From a virus, in IMG/VR virus record IMGVR_UViG_3300009508_000698, positions 1 to 22,318 of that record: a stretch of 22,318 nt of DNA; one strand, written 5' to 3'. This document shows, piece by piece, positions 1-6,678 of the stretch; the first letter of the stretch is position 1, and each line of letters opens with the position of its first letter. The notes beneath the pieces are model-generated. The model had not been told where the DNA came from. It saw nothing but the letters and a program-made list of their open reading frames with translations, and searched no databases. The position numbers and the translations under genes are program-made.

Positions 1-410
1 AAGTTCTTCACTAGCAGTTGTCCTTTTGTCTTGCTGAAATGCTCGAGTAAGTAATCGAGCAATGTTGTGCTATCAATGTATGCAACTTCCTCGACTGTCA
101 CACCAATGACTCGAGCGCAGTATGCTCCTTCCCACTTAGATACTTTTGTAGAAATCTTCTCTTCCCAACTCATGCCGTTCTGCATCTGTCTTGTGCCAAA
201 GTTAAAATTAAATTGGTCAGTATGACTAATTTTGTATTCATACTCTAGCTCTCCGAAGTATGCATCAGCATTTTTATCTCCATCTACGAGTGTATGACCG
301 AGATGATTTGCGAGTGCAAGTTCTCCAATGCCTCCTTTTGTAAGTTCGACTCCTTCAGGAAGTTCTGAAAATGCTTTGTCTAAATATTCTATTGCTTTTT
401 TATATTTCAT
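1..410 (-). CDS. Putative PD-(D/E)XK-type nuclease (partial, runs off window start)
   Basis: The ORF is open from an ATG at 410 to the window edge, giving 136 codons with the C-terminus missing. Residues 23-60 contain an E-x-L-A-L helix (E30) followed by D49, then E58-Y-K60. This D-x8-E-x-K arrangement, with the ExK in a short hydrophobic strand (L-E-Y-E-Y-K-I-S), is the hallmark of the PD-(D/E)XK restriction-endonuclease-like fold. Such proteins cut or process DNA, but I cannot tell whether this one is a restriction-like enzyme, a recombination nuclease or something else. It is the only clear gene on the minus strand and is transcribed divergently from 512-658. Its promoter places the ATG at the predicted transcript 5' end, so it is probably translated as a leaderless mRNA. 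The coding call is firm; the nuclease call rests on motif spacing alone. Confidence 0.7.
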   Translation of the reverse strand, partial: MKYKKAIEYLDKAFSELPEGVELTKGGIGELALANHLGHTLVDGDKNADAYFGELEYEYKISHTDQFNFNFGTRQMQNGMSWEEKISTKVSKWEGAYCARVIGVTVEEVAYIDSTTLLDYLLEHFSKTKGQLLVKN

Positions 411-416
411 ACAGAT

Positions 417-453
417 ATTATACTAAATTCACAAGGAAGTGTCAAGTACTATT
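417..453 (-). promoter_or_regulatory. Sigma-70 promoter for the minus-strand gene (leaderless)
   Basis: Read on the minus strand: AATAGTAC at 453-446, TTGACA at 445-440, a 17-bp spacer, and TATAAT at 422-417. Six bases later comes ATG at 410. It belongs to the same promoter family as the sites near 654, 7050, 10605, 11824 and 18293. Confidence 0.85.
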
Positions 454-476
454 TTCAGCAATGGTATAGATTTACC

Positions 477-505
477 TTGACATGAGGTTTCACTGTTGCT
501 ATAAT
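477..505 (+). promoter_or_regulatory. Sigma-70 promoter for 512-658 (leaderless)
   Basis: TTGACA at 477-482, a 17-bp spacer and TATAAT at 500-505. ATG follows six bases later at 512, where the transcript is expected to start. The AATAGTTC block seen upstream of the sister promoters is not preserved here. The site stands back-to-back with the minus-strand promoter at 417-453; together they fill the intergenic region 411-511. Confidence 0.85.
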
Positions 506-511
506 ATACAA

Positions 512-658
512 ATGATAAATAATGAAATAAGTGAAGTAATCTTTTTAATCATGTGCGTAGGTGCTGCATACACAATAGGTAAGCAAATCGGAATACAAAG
601 CACAGTAGACTATTTAGAGGAGAAGGGACTCATAGAGTTTGATGACTCTGAAAAATAG
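512..658 (+). CDS. Small membrane-associated protein, 48 aa
   Basis: Starts at ATG 512, exactly six bases after a consensus -10 box and with no Shine-Dalgarno sequence, so leaderless initiation is expected. The product has a hydrophobic stretch at about residues 9-28 (V-I-F-L-I-M-C-V-G-A-A-Y-T-I-G), then an acidic tail (D-Y-L-E-E-K-G-L-I-E-F-D-D). It is probably a single-pass membrane protein. The stop codon TAG (656-658) lies within the conserved AATAGTTC block of the next promoter. I do not recognise a function. The perfect promoter-to-ATG geometry, shared with three other genes, is the main reason to believe it is real. Confidence 0.65.
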   Translation: MINNEISEVIFLIMCVGAAYTIGKQIGIQSTVDYLEEKGLIEFDDSEK

Positions 659-690
659 TTCTTGACATCAAGGTTAAAATTTGATATAAT
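654..690 (+). promoter_or_regulatory. Sigma-70 promoter for hsp20
   Basis: AATAGTTC at 654-661, TTGACA at 662-667, a 17-bp spacer containing AGGTTAAAATT, and TATAAT at 685-690. The expected start is about 697, leaving a leader of about 86 nt before the Hsp20 ATG, unlike the leaderless members of this promoter family. Confidence 0.85.
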
Positions 691-696
691 TATTCT

Positions 697-753
697 GTAA
701 GTCATAGTTTTGGCTTACGTATTGGTGCGTCTACCGTAAGGGGACGTGAATAT
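697..753 (+). promoter_or_regulatory. Structured 5' leader of hsp20 with alternative hairpins
   Basis: GTAAG (697-701) can pair with CTTAC (714-718). The same CTTACG (714-719) can instead pair with CGTAAG (735-740). A further hairpin is possible from CGTC (728-731) with GACG (743-746), closed by GTATT/AATAT (719-723 and 749-753). The ribosome binding site GGAG (772-775) lies downstream and is free in this model. The two 5-6 bp pairings are mutually exclusive, as in a switch or RNA thermometer. I match it to no known riboswitch class. Confidence 0.35.
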
Positions 754-782
754 TTACTGAAAAGGAATTATGGAGATAAAAA

Positions 783-1163
783 ATGAGTATAGATTTAAGT
801 AAATTTTGGCTTGGATTGGATATGCCCACATTACCGTCTTACACGGAAAGTGGATATCCTAGATATAACTTAATAGCAGGGGACAACAACTATCGTATAG
901 AAGTTGCAGTGCCCGGTTGGAAGAAAGAAGAACTGGAGATTGTCTTTGATAACAAAGAACTCCACATAAAGGGTAAAAAAGACACAAAACTAGGTGATGA
1001 TGAGCAGTTCGTTCATCAGGGTCTTAGTCTGAAATCTTTTGAACGAAGATTTATTCTAAACGCCGACCTGTTAGTAGATAAGGTAAATCTACAAGACGGA
1101 TTACTGACAATCAACTTATCACGAACTCCAGATTCTAAGAGGAAAATCTTGGAGATAAACTAA
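783..1163 (+). CDS. Small heat shock protein, Hsp20/alpha-crystallin family (IbpA-like)
   Basis: A 126-aa ATP-independent chaperone that holds unfolding proteins for refolding. Residues about 26-115 form an alpha-crystallin domain: Y-P-R-Y-N-L-I entry, Y-R-I-E-V-A-V-P-G-W, L-H-I-K-G-K-K, and F-E-R-R-F-I-L with D-G-L-L-T-I-N-L. These match bacterial IbpA and the Hsp20 proteins carried by marine T4-like phages. A C-terminal L-E-I (123-125) fits the I/L-x-I oligomerisation motif. GGAG at 772-775, seven bases before ATG 783, sets the start. It has its own promoter (654-690) and a structured leader, so its expression is probably controlled separately. In phages such proteins are thought to help virion protein folding during infection; that role is inferred here. 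Confidence 0.93.
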   Translation: MSIDLSKFWLGLDMPTLPSYTESGYPRYNLIAGDNNYRIEVAVPGWKKEELEIVFDNKELHIKGKKDTKLGDDEQFVHQGLSLKSFERRFILNADLLVDKVNLQDGLLTINLSRTPDSKRKILEIN

Positions 1164-1164
1164 A

Positions 1165-1296
1165 ATGAAAGCAATAGCTTCTAAAGTTCGTGATAGTATA
1201 TGTGAGAACGGAGAGTTCTGCAACATAGTGGCTAATTATACATTAGTCATAGCCTTTGGTGGCATTATGGTACAGAGTGTTCAGACACTTGCATAA
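1165..1296 (+). CDS. Small single-TM protein, 43 aa, holin candidate
   Basis: Starts one base after the hsp20 stop, with GGAG at 1151-1154 upstream. The 43-aa product has a charged N-terminal third (K-V-R-D-S, E-N-G-E) and one hydrophobic helix at about residues 20-36 (N-I-V-A-N-Y-T-L-V-I-A-F-G-G-I-M-V). It is followed within 60 bases by the endolysin gene, the usual place for a holin or small lysis regulator. No homology is recognised and single-helix proteins are common in phages, so holin is only a positional suggestion; 2001-2144 and 6304-6678 are rival candidates. Confidence 0.5.
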   Translation: MKAIASKVRDSICENGEFCNIVANYTLVIAFGGIMVQSVQTLA

Positions 1297-1313
1297 CCTG
1301 TCAGACTGCATTC

Positions 1314-1333
1314 GGGGAGTTTTCGGACTCCCC
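1314..1333 (+). terminator. Stable stem-loop before the endolysin gene
   Basis: GGGGAGT (1314-1320) pairs with ACTCCCC (1327-1333). A T-G closing pair leaves a TTCG tetraloop. It is followed by AATCTTAT, a poor U-tract, so it may be a weak terminator or an RNA processing/stability element rather than a full stop. Confidence 0.5.
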
Positions 1334-1351
1334 AATCTTATAAGGAAACAA

Positions 1352-1789
1352 ATGAAAATATCAGAACAAGGATTAGAATTAATTAAACACTTTGAAGGGT
1401 GTGAACTTGAAGCATATAAATGTGCTGCAGGTGTATGGACTATAGGTTATGGTCATATAAAAACTGCTGTAGAAGGCAAAGTTATTACACAAGAAGAAGC
1501 AGATAATTTGCTAGTAGAAGAAATTATAGAGTACGAAGACTATGTTAGAGCAGCTGTCAAAGTACCATTAAAACAGTATCAATTTGACGCACTAGTCAGT
1601 TGGACATTCAACTTAGGCAATGGTAATCTAAACGCTTCAACTATGCTAAAAGTACTAAATCGAGAAGAATACGAGGGAGTACCAGCGCAAATGGCAAGAT
1701 GGAATAAAGCAGGTGGCAAGGTCTTAGAAGGACTCATTCGCCGTAGAGAAGCAGAGGGTCTTCTGTTTGAAAATAAGAAATGGACATAA
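1352..1789 (+). CDS. Endolysin, GH24 lysozyme (T4/P21-type muramidase)
   Basis: A 145-aa enzyme that cleaves the MurNAc-GlcNAc bond of peptidoglycan for host lysis. The N-terminus carries the family signature F-E-G-C (E15), A-Y-K-C (C24) and G-V-W-T-I-G-Y-G-H (T30). The spacing E-9-C-6-T is exactly that of the T4 lysozyme triad E11-D20-T26, with Cys in the Asp position as in many phage endolysins. The C-terminal R-R-R-E-A-E-G-L-L-F is also typical. The start is ATG 1352, with AAGGA at 1342-1346; an upstream in-frame ATG at 1256 would add residues with no family similarity. No signal peptide is seen, so export probably needs a holin. Confidence 0.92.
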   Translation: MKISEQGLELIKHFEGCELEAYKCAAGVWTIGYGHIKTAVEGKVITQEEADNLLVEEIIEYEDYVRAAVKVPLKQYQFDALVSWTFNLGNGNLNASTMLKVLNREEYEGVPAQMARWNKAGGKVLEGLIRRREAEGLLFENKKWT

Positions 1790-2004
1790 AAGAAATTTGG
1801 TTAAAAATACTTAGTTATTTCTCGACAAGATATAAGCTAACTGTTAGTTATAATGCCGTATATGGTGACGCTGATGATACAACTTATATAGTTCGTAAAT
1901 TTTTGAAAAAACAACCTAAATACCTAAAGTTCCTCAATGAGGACAAGGAAGTAGTAGAGATTCGAGGCGCAGAAGGTCTTAACTACAAGATAGAAGAATT
2001 ATGA
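1780..2004 (+). CDS. Small conserved-looking protein of unknown function, 74 aa
   Basis: Overlaps the endolysin end by 10 bases and is followed by an ATGA overlap with the next gene, so it is part of the lysis operon. The product is mixed and charged: an amphipathic N-terminus (M-D-I-K-E-I-W-L-K-I-L-S-Y-F) and a basic middle (R-K-F-L-K-K-Q-P-K-Y-L-K-F-L) between beta-like stretches. No membrane segment or family is recognised. Its position between endolysin and spanins suggests a lysis-related or simply co-transcribed accessory role. Confidence 0.65.
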   Translation: MDIKEIWLKILSYFSTRYKLTVSYNAVYGDADDTTYIVRKFLKKQPKYLKFLNEDKEVVEIRGAEGLNYKIEEL

Positions 2005-2144
2005 TAGAAAAACTCAAACTCAAACACATGAAGTTTATAAACGAATTTAAAATTAGATATGAATTAAGTTTATATCAAATGTATTGGATATCCTTTGTTG
2101 AAGGATTATTAATAGGAGTGGTACTATGTATCAGTTTCTCCTAG
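2001..2144 (+). CDS. Small membrane protein, 47 aa, holin candidate
   Basis: ATG 2001 overlaps the preceding stop (ATGA), and the gene overlaps the start of the Rz-like gene by 19 bases. The first half is strongly basic (E-K-L-K-L-K-H-M-K). The second half, residues about 28-46, is hydrophobic (Y-W-I-S-F-V-E-G-L-L-I-G-V-V-L-C-I-S-F). This is a tail-anchored topology. Lying inside the lysis cassette, it could be a holin or antiholin, but nothing beyond size, topology and place supports this. Confidence 0.55.
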   Translation: MIEKLKLKHMKFINEFKIRYELSLYQMYWISFVEGLLIGVVLCISFS

Positions 2145-2536
2145 CAATTATACTAGCCTTAGGGTTAAGTACCTATTGGTTATGGAATGAGAACGCCACA
2201 CTTACACAAAACAACGCAAAACTAGAGAGTGCCGTACAGCTTCAGGAAGAAGCAATCTCATCTTTACAAAACGACTTTACCCTACAAACAGGTAAACTCA
2301 ACGAATTACAACTAAAAAGTCAAGAAGCGCAGAAAGAAATGAATCGTTATCTTGATATATTTAAAAGGCATAGTTTAACGAAACTAGCCGCAGCAAAGCC
2401 TGGGTTAATAGAACCTAGAGTAAACAAAGCAACAAAAGAGGTATTTGATGGAATCGAACAAGACAGTCGGGATATTGACGCTGCTGATGATGGTATCATC
2501 GTGCAGCCTACTGCCAACCAAGACATTAGAGGTTAG
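2126..2536 (+). CDS. Inner-membrane spanin (Rz-like)
   Basis: A 136-aa type II membrane protein. A hydrophobic anchor spans residues 3-20 (Q-F-L-L-A-I-I-L-A-L-G-L-S-T-Y-W-L-W). A long heptad-rich coiled coil follows (about 22-80) and then a polar C-terminal region. This is the i-spanin plan: the protein is anchored in the inner membrane and reaches across the periplasm to an o-spanin to fuse the membranes at lysis. The diagnostic feature is that the next gene, encoding a lipoprotein, starts inside it in another frame (overlap 2448-2536), as in Rz/Rz1 pairs. It implies a Gram-negative host. Confidence 0.85.
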   Translation: MYQFLLAIILALGLSTYWLWNENATLTQNNAKLESAVQLQEEAISSLQNDFTLQTGKLNELQLKSQEAQKEMNRYLDIFKRHSLTKLAAAKPGLIEPRVNKATKEVFDGIEQDSRDIDAADDGIIVQPTANQDIRG

Positions 2537-2813
2537 TGCAAAACCAATAGAAAGGCAGATAGCACAGCCAGTACTACCAAGAGAAATAGACTTGAAAGAG
2601 CCTTATTGGTATGTAGTTAGTGATAAAAACATAGAAGAATTTTTAGCACGAGTAGAAAAAGACCAAGGACAAGTAGTATTCTTTGCTATGACAGTACCAG
2701 ACTATGAGTTGATGGCATACAACACTCAAGAGTTAAAACGATATATTCGTGAACTCAAAGAAGTAGTAATATACTATAGAGAAGTGACAACCAATGAAAG
2801 CACTACCGATTAA
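2448..2813 (+). CDS. Outer-membrane spanin lipoprotein (Rz1-like)
   Basis: A 121-aa protein with a lipoprotein signal: hydrophobic core G-I-L-T-L-L-M-M and lipobox V16-S17-S18-C19, giving a mature N-terminal lipid-modified Cys. The ATG at 2448 has GAGG about six bases upstream (2438-2441); a TTG at 2445 is the only alternative and would add one residue. The first 89 bases lie out of frame inside the Rz-like gene. The mature part (Y-W-Y-V-V, then a helical charged tail) is longer than lambda Rz1 and lacks its proline-rich segment. It should anchor in the outer membrane and bind the i-spanin. Confidence 0.83.
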   Translation: MESNKTVGILTLLMMVSSCSLLPTKTLEVSAKPIERQIAQPVLPREIDLKEPYWYVVSDKNIEEFLARVEKDQGQVVFFAMTVPDYELMAYNTQELKRYIRELKEVVIYYREVTTNESTTD

Positions 2814-3414
2814 AGACCACCAGATTATATCAAGACTAGATTTAATAGCTCAAGATTTTTATGCACTACCTCATAGGTGGACATACAAACCTTTGGCAAA
2901 AACTAGTGCAGCAGACTTAAGAGAGATTATGGCAGATGAAAACCACAACGGTTATCCAAAGAAAAGCAACTCTATTGATTATGCAGGTAGGTCAATTTCT
3001 AAAAATTTTAAAGAAAGAACTAATGCTTTCCTAGGCTCAGTACGACAATTAACTGATAACCAAGCATGGTACTGGGATAGTATGGTATTTCAACCACCAG
3101 CAACAGGTTGGACAGCATGGCATAACGGAGGAGATACTCCTAGGTACTTCTTTAGGTTCATACATAATAGCGAAAAAGGTTTTACTAACTATATAAAAGA
3201 CGGAAAAAGAACTAGGTTAACTGACCAGCACCATCCAACTACTACTAAAGACTGGACTTGTGTTCATGGATTTTTAGATGGTAGTACAACTTGGATGTCC
3301 GATAGAAATTTGGGCAACACTCCAAGAATAATATTTGATATCTCCATACCTAGTAGATATCATAACCAAGCAAATGCTTTTGCTGACTTCATACAGACAC
3401 CTAAAAATGGTTAA
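2794..3414 (+). CDS. Putative double-stranded beta-helix (2OG-Fe(II)-like) oxygenase
   Basis: A 206-aa protein starting 20 bases inside the o-spanin gene. The core at about 105-185 reads G-W-T-A-W-H110-N-G-G-D114-T-P-R-Y-F-F-R-F-I, then W-T-C-V-H-G-F and, near the end, P-R178-I-I-F-D-I-S-I-P. The W-H-x-x-x-D plus late R-x-x-x-D-x-S order resembles phage and marine-bacterial oxygenases of the double-stranded beta-helix type, with H110 as a likely metal ligand and R178 as a possible 2-oxoglutarate contact. The distal His (H158 or another) is uncertain. It heads a run of genes with two clearer oxygenases. The substrate is unknown; protein, nucleotide or glycan hydroxylation are all possible. Confidence 0.55.
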   Translation: MKALPIKDHQIISRLDLIAQDFYALPHRWTYKPLAKTSAADLREIMADENHNGYPKKSNSIDYAGRSISKNFKERTNAFLGSVRQLTDNQAWYWDSMVFQPPATGWTAWHNGGDTPRYFFRFIHNSEKGFTNYIKDGKRTRLTDQHHPTTTKDWTCVHGFLDGSTTWMSDRNLGNTPRIIFDISIPSRYHNQANAFADFIQTPKNG

Positions 3415-3664
3415 GCTCTTTAGAATGTTGATGTGGAAAAGGAGTATGGAAAAACACTCCAAGTGGTTTGATAAACACGAACCAGCACAGAATAGATTTG
3501 AAGAAAATGAAGAATGGTTAGAAGAACTAGAGGACAGAGTAGTAAAACTAGAACACGACTCACATCCCGCCAAGGACTTGTGTGAATTCGATTCATATGA
3601 GGAATTTAAAAACGAAATCAAACAAATGATAAAAGATGAACTTAGTACTCAGTCAAGACAGTAA
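3407..3664 (+). CDS. Small coiled-coil protein of unknown function, 85 aa
   Basis: Starts at ATG 3407, eight bases inside the end of the preceding gene, and overlaps the next by 29 bases. The N-terminus is basic and hydrophobic (M-V-K-L-F-R-M-L-M-W-K-R-S). The rest is glutamate-rich and predicted helical (E-E-N-E-E-W-L-E-E-L-E-D-R-V-V-K-L-E), ending in a second helix (F-K-N-E-I-K-Q-M-I-K-D-E-L). It looks like an oligomerising or adaptor protein. No family is recognised. An upstream ATG at 3335 in the same frame would fall inside the previous gene and adds an implausible N-terminus. Confidence 0.65.
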   Translation: MVKLFRMLMWKRSMEKHSKWFDKHEPAQNRFEENEEWLEELEDRVVKLEHDSHPAKDLCEFDSYEEFKNEIKQMIKDELSTQSRQ

Positions 3665-4283
3665 TAATAGAAGCGACCTATGTGGACACATAGAAAATTT
3701 CCTGTCTGATAATGAGATACAAGACTTTTATTCCTACCAAACTAAACAATTTCAACCAGCAACTACACGATACAGAGGAATAGATAAGTCTTTGAGAGAC
3801 TGTGATAGACTCGGAGGAGCTACTGTACCTGAATGGTTGAGACATAAACTACAGTGTGCAATTGATTTGTACAATAATAAAACATACAAGTTCGATTTAT
3901 ACCCTATCTTATCTGACCACCACGAGTTTAATATAGTAAGATACAAAAAGAAAGGACAATTTTTTACTGCACATAGAGATTGCAGACCTTACTTAGAACA
4001 CATACTGCAGAGAAGATCAATGCGTAAGATAAGTATTAGTGTACAATTGAGTGATAATTATGAAGGAGGAGACTTAGAGATTGCTGAGTCCTTTAACCGA
4101 AAAGATTTATTAGGAGGACAACATACACCTCCCAATAAGTTTAGACACAAATTTAAAACAATGAAAAAGAAAGGAAGTTTAACAATATTTACATCTTTTC
4201 ACATGCACGAAAGTACACCATTAAAATCAGGACTAAGAGATGTTCTAGTGTGTTTTATACGAGGAGAAAGTAAAGTATGGTAG
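3636..4283 (+). CDS. 2OG-Fe(II) oxygenase, prolyl-4-hydroxylase/PKHD type
   Basis: A 215-aa member of the Fe(II)/2-oxoglutarate dioxygenase superfamily. The N-terminal F-L-S-D-N-E-I leads to the active site: F-F-T-A-H113-R-D115 (HxD metal pair), S-V-Q-L-S-D, G-G-D-L-E-I, and the distal H191-E-S-T-P-L-K-S-G-L-R201. The H-x9-R spacing, where the Arg binds the 2-oxoglutarate carboxylate, matches the PKHD/P4H family. All catalytic positions are present, so it should be active. Between G-D-L-E-I and the distal His lies a basic insert (K-F-R-H-K-F-K-T-M-K-K-K-G). It overlaps both neighbours. The substrate is not visible; a peptidyl or nucleotide target is possible. Confidence 0.87.
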   Translation: MNLVLSQDSNNRSDLCGHIENFLSDNEIQDFYSYQTKQFQPATTRYRGIDKSLRDCDRLGGATVPEWLRHKLQCAIDLYNNKTYKFDLYPILSDHHEFNIVRYKKKGQFFTAHRDCRPYLEHILQRRSMRKISISVQLSDNYEGGDLEIAESFNRKDLLGGQHTPPNKFRHKFKTMKKKGSLTIFTSFHMHESTPLKSGLRDVLVCFIRGESKVW

Positions 4284-4801
4284 TTCCACAAAGTTTAACA
4301 GACCTATCACTAGAAGTAGTAGAATGGATGGACTCTCAGCGAGATGCTCAGTTTCCTTTCTGTGATACATATTTAATGTGGCATTACTTTCCACCTGAGT
4401 ATAAAATTGATGTATATAACTGTACTTTTCCTTACTGGAGAGAGCATGGTAATACTATTATGGAAGATATTAGTATAAACGGTGTATTTAAAGAAACAAT
4501 AGAAAAAATAGTAGTAGTTAGAGGTACAAAGAAAGGAATAGTATTACCTACAGCTACTAAGAAGAGACAAGCATACTATATAGTTAAAGGAGATACTGAT
4601 ATAATACTAGGTAAAAGCTACCAGAAGTTATGTCAATCACTAGAAGTTAATGATTATAAGTTAAATACATGGAACGCCAGAGGTTTAGAATGGAAACCTG
4701 TGAAAGAAGGAAGTGTTGAGAGTGTAGGAAACTTATGGAATATGAACGTACATATAAAAGAAGGAGATATATTAATTCATGTCACATACTATGATGATTA
4801 A
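4277..4801 (+). CDS. Protein of unknown function, 174 aa, beta-rich C-terminus
   Basis: Overlaps the upstream oxygenase by 7 bases and the downstream glycosyltransferase by 23. The N-terminal half is aromatic-rich (W-H-Y-F-P-P-E-Y, C-T-F-P-Y-W-R). The C-terminal half alternates short strands and turns (A-Y-Y-I-V-K-G-D-T-D-I-I-L-G, then I-K-E-G-D-I-L-I-H-V). The G-D-x-x-I-x-x-x and E-G-D-I-L-I-H phrases are reminiscent of cupin-like barrels, but no HxH metal set is clear. Its place between an oxygenase and a glycosyltransferase suggests it belongs to the same modification pathway. I do not recognise the family. Confidence 0.6.
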   Translation: MVVPQSLTDLSLEVVEWMDSQRDAQFPFCDTYLMWHYFPPEYKIDVYNCTFPYWREHGNTIMEDISINGVFKETIEKIVVVRGTKKGIVLPTATKKRQAYYIVKGDTDIILGKSYQKLCQSLEVNDYKLNTWNARGLEWKPVKEGSVESVGNLWNMNVHIKEGDILIHVTYYDD

Positions 4802-5618
4802 TGAAATAACACCACACTATAAAAAAGAGCAACCTTTTGATAGAGAACAACCTATTCGTTTATTTGTTGGAACAAGTGAAAATTTTGACCACACAATAGA
4901 AAGAGTATATTTGTATAGTATATTAAAAAATACAAATCATCCAGTAGAAGTCACATGGCTAAGACCAAGTATGTTTCCTACATGGAAAAGAAAAGGTTGG
5001 GGAACACCCTTCACTTGCTTTAGATATGCTATACCAGAAATGTGTGGATTCAAAGGCAGAGCTTTGTACACAGATTGTGATATGATAAACTTCAGAGATT
5101 TGTTTCATTTGTGGCGAACTGATTTAAAAGGCAAACCTTTTGGTATGGTCTGGGATTCTTTACAAATGAATAATCACAAGTGGAAAGATACTCCGTATAA
5201 AAGAGGCTGGTGGTGTGATAGCGTTATGCTCATAGATTGTGAGAAAGCAAAAGACTGCATACACTCTATAGAGGAACAAGCTCAATGGGATGGAACTTAT
5301 AAGTGGAGCTTTATGGAAAGTATTGGTTCTCCTAAGAAAGAGGAAAGTACAGATATAGTACACGAACTAGATGCAAGATGGAATAGTTTTGATGGAAGCG
5401 ATACAGCATTTCCATATAAAACAACAGACCCTTCAGAAAAAGTACAGTTAGAATTAGAAGAAATATGGCAAGTACATCTTACGGCACTTAGCTATCAACC
5501 TTGGCATCCAAGATACTCTCCTCATGCTAAAGCAACTCATGCAAGACAAGACATAATGGAAGTGTATTGGCAGTATCAAAAAGAAGTTAAAATGTTGGAG
5601 AAAATAGGTGAAGTTTGA
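4779..5618 (+). CDS. Putative GT-A fold glycosyltransferase (GT8-like)
   Basis: A 279-aa protein. An N-terminal Rossmann-like strand (R-L-F-V-G-T-S, residues 27-33) and a serially conserved region lead to T98-D99-C100-D101-M, a DxD metal/nucleotide-sugar motif preceded by R-A-L-Y as in glycogenin-like GT8 enzymes. W-W-C-D-S-V-M-L-I (about 144-152) fits the acceptor-side strand of these folds. It would transfer a sugar from a nucleotide-sugar, in the cytoplasm. ATG 4779 has AGGAG 12 bases upstream; ATG 4791 or 4794 are possible alternative starts. Flanking oxygenases suggest hydroxylation followed by glycosylation of a common target (DNA base, protein or glycan), which is an inference. Confidence 0.68.
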   Translation: MSHTMMINEITPHYKKEQPFDREQPIRLFVGTSENFDHTIERVYLYSILKNTNHPVEVTWLRPSMFPTWKRKGWGTPFTCFRYAIPEMCGFKGRALYTDCDMINFRDLFHLWRTDLKGKPFGMVWDSLQMNNHKWKDTPYKRGWWCDSVMLIDCEKAKDCIHSIEEQAQWDGTYKWSFMESIGSPKKEESTDIVHELDARWNSFDGSDTAFPYKTTDPSEKVQLELEEIWQVHLTALSYQPWHPRYSPHAKATHARQDIMEVYWQYQKEVKMLEKIGEV

Positions 5619-6294
5619 AGAGCTAATAAGTCCCATCGGGGTTGATGAGTTTCATCTTCGGTATAAGGACAAAAAACATTTTTATATCAAAAGAGAGGAC
5701 AATCCTTTCTCAAAACATTTTAGTTGGGGGGAACTCGACAACTATCTCAATCAGTATAATATTGGTACATGGGATAGAACACCACAGCTTCAGGTAGTGT
5801 TGCCTGATGGAAACAAGTGGTGTAAGAAAAAATCAACACAGAAATATACACGCACAGAACTATGGAATTTGTGGAATAATGGAAGTAGTTTTATACTTAC
5901 GCTAAGTGAGTTCCTAAACGAAACTATGTGGAAGCAGTGTCAAGAGTTTGAAAAACATTATGGTGTTGGACAAGCCAATCTATATTGTAGTAAATCTAGA
6001 GATGCACATTGTTTTCCTATTCACGCAGATTCAACAGATAACTTTTTATTTCATGTATCAGGCACGGTACGCTGGTACATTTATAAGGAGTTTGAAGTTA
6101 AAGGGGGTCGTACAGAGAATGCAACTTTGGAAGAAGTAGTAGACTTAAATGATGGCGACCTTTTATACATACCGAAAGGTAAGTACCATAGAGTTGATAC
6201 TCTAAGCCCACGCATATCAATCTCTTTCCATTTTCAGGATAGAGCCGTAGGCAAACCCTATAACAGGAGGAATTGGTATAACTGGAAACCATAG
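5608..6294 (+). CDS. JmjC/cupin_4-type 2OG-Fe(II) oxygenase
   Basis: A 228-aa protein with the JmjC/ribosomal-oxygenase-like core: F-P-I-H139-A-D141 (HxD), F-L-F-H-V-S-G, W-Y-I-Y-K and, after L-N-D-G-D-L-L-Y-I-P-K-G, the distal H194-R-V. The L-x-x-G-D-x-L-Y-I-P-x-x-x-x-H pattern is diagnostic of this group, whose characterised members hydroxylate protein side chains such as Arg or His in ribosomal proteins. The start is GTG 5608, with GGAG at 5597-5600; the gene overlaps the glycosyltransferase by 11 bases. Whether its target is a host ribosomal protein, a phage protein or a small molecule cannot be told from sequence. Confidence 0.8.
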   Translation: MKFEELISPIGVDEFHLRYKDKKHFYIKREDNPFSKHFSWGELDNYLNQYNIGTWDRTPQLQVVLPDGNKWCKKKSTQKYTRTELWNLWNNGSSFILTLSEFLNETMWKQCQEFEKHYGVGQANLYCSKSRDAHCFPIHADSTDNFLFHVSGTVRWYIYKEFEVKGGRTENATLEEVVDLNDGDLLYIPKGKYHRVDTLSPRISISFHFQDRAVGKPYNRRNWYNWKP

Positions 6295-6303
6295 GAGATT
6301 ACT

Positions 6304-6678
6304 ATGGCAGAAGGAAGTGATAATTCAAGAAACGAAGTAGAAATAGATTTGGACAAGTACATGGCTCTCATTGAGAAGTTAGACAAGTCCGAAGATATGA
6401 TAAAGGAGATGCAACTCGAGGCTGCAGCAGCCAAGAAAAGACTTGCACCACCGAAACGAAAGTTCATGGATTTATTTTTAGACGACAACGATGTCAATGA
6501 GAAAGCTATAATTGGCTTTATCGCGTTCTTTATGCTTATTGTTTTCGCTGGGTGTGATTTAGTAACAGCGTTCTGGGGACAGGACTTAGTAATTAGTGAC
6601 ACCATATTCACAAGTCTCGTAGTGATTACACTCGGAGCATTTGGAATCAGTGAAGCAGGAAGAGCATTTGGAAAGTGA
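6304..6678 (+). CDS. Two-TM membrane protein with N-terminal coiled coil, holin-like
   Basis: A 124-aa protein with GGAG at 6294-6297 ahead of ATG 6304. Residues 12-50 form a charged helical, alanine-rich region. Two hydrophobic segments follow at about 68-90 (A-I-I-G-F-I-A-F-F-M-L-I-V-F-A-G) and 100-116 (T-I-F-T-S-L-V-V-I-T-L-G-A-F-G), then a short polar C-terminus. The two-helix hairpin with cytoplasmic coiled coil is a holin-like topology, but the gene is 3.5 kb from the endolysin and next to a ParB-like gene, so another membrane function is possible. It overlaps the next gene by GTGA. Confidence 0.68.
   Translation: MAEGSDNSRNEVEIDLDKYMALIEKLDKSEDMIKEMQLEAAAAKKRLAPPKRKFMDLFLDDNDVNEKAIIGFIAFFMLIVFAGCDLVTAFWGQDLVISDTIFTSLVVITLGAFGISEAGRAFGK

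Noticed and set aside
724-746. Possible purine-type riboswitch because of GTCTACC in the hsp20 leader
   Set aside because: The flanking P1 and the two loop sequences of the purine class are not present; one short match is not enough.
1256-1351. In-frame extension of the endolysin from an upstream ATG
   Set aside because: It overlaps the small membrane gene and the hairpin, and reads as non-family residues. ATG 1352 has AAGGA and begins at the known family N-terminus.
3274-3621. 115-codon minus-strand ORF
   Set aside because: It is antisense to two well-supported + strand genes, with no promoter or ribosome site and a serine-rich low-complexity product.
4598-4603. TATAAT-like hexamer inside the 4277 gene
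   Set aside because: There is no matching -35 box at the right distance and no upstream block.
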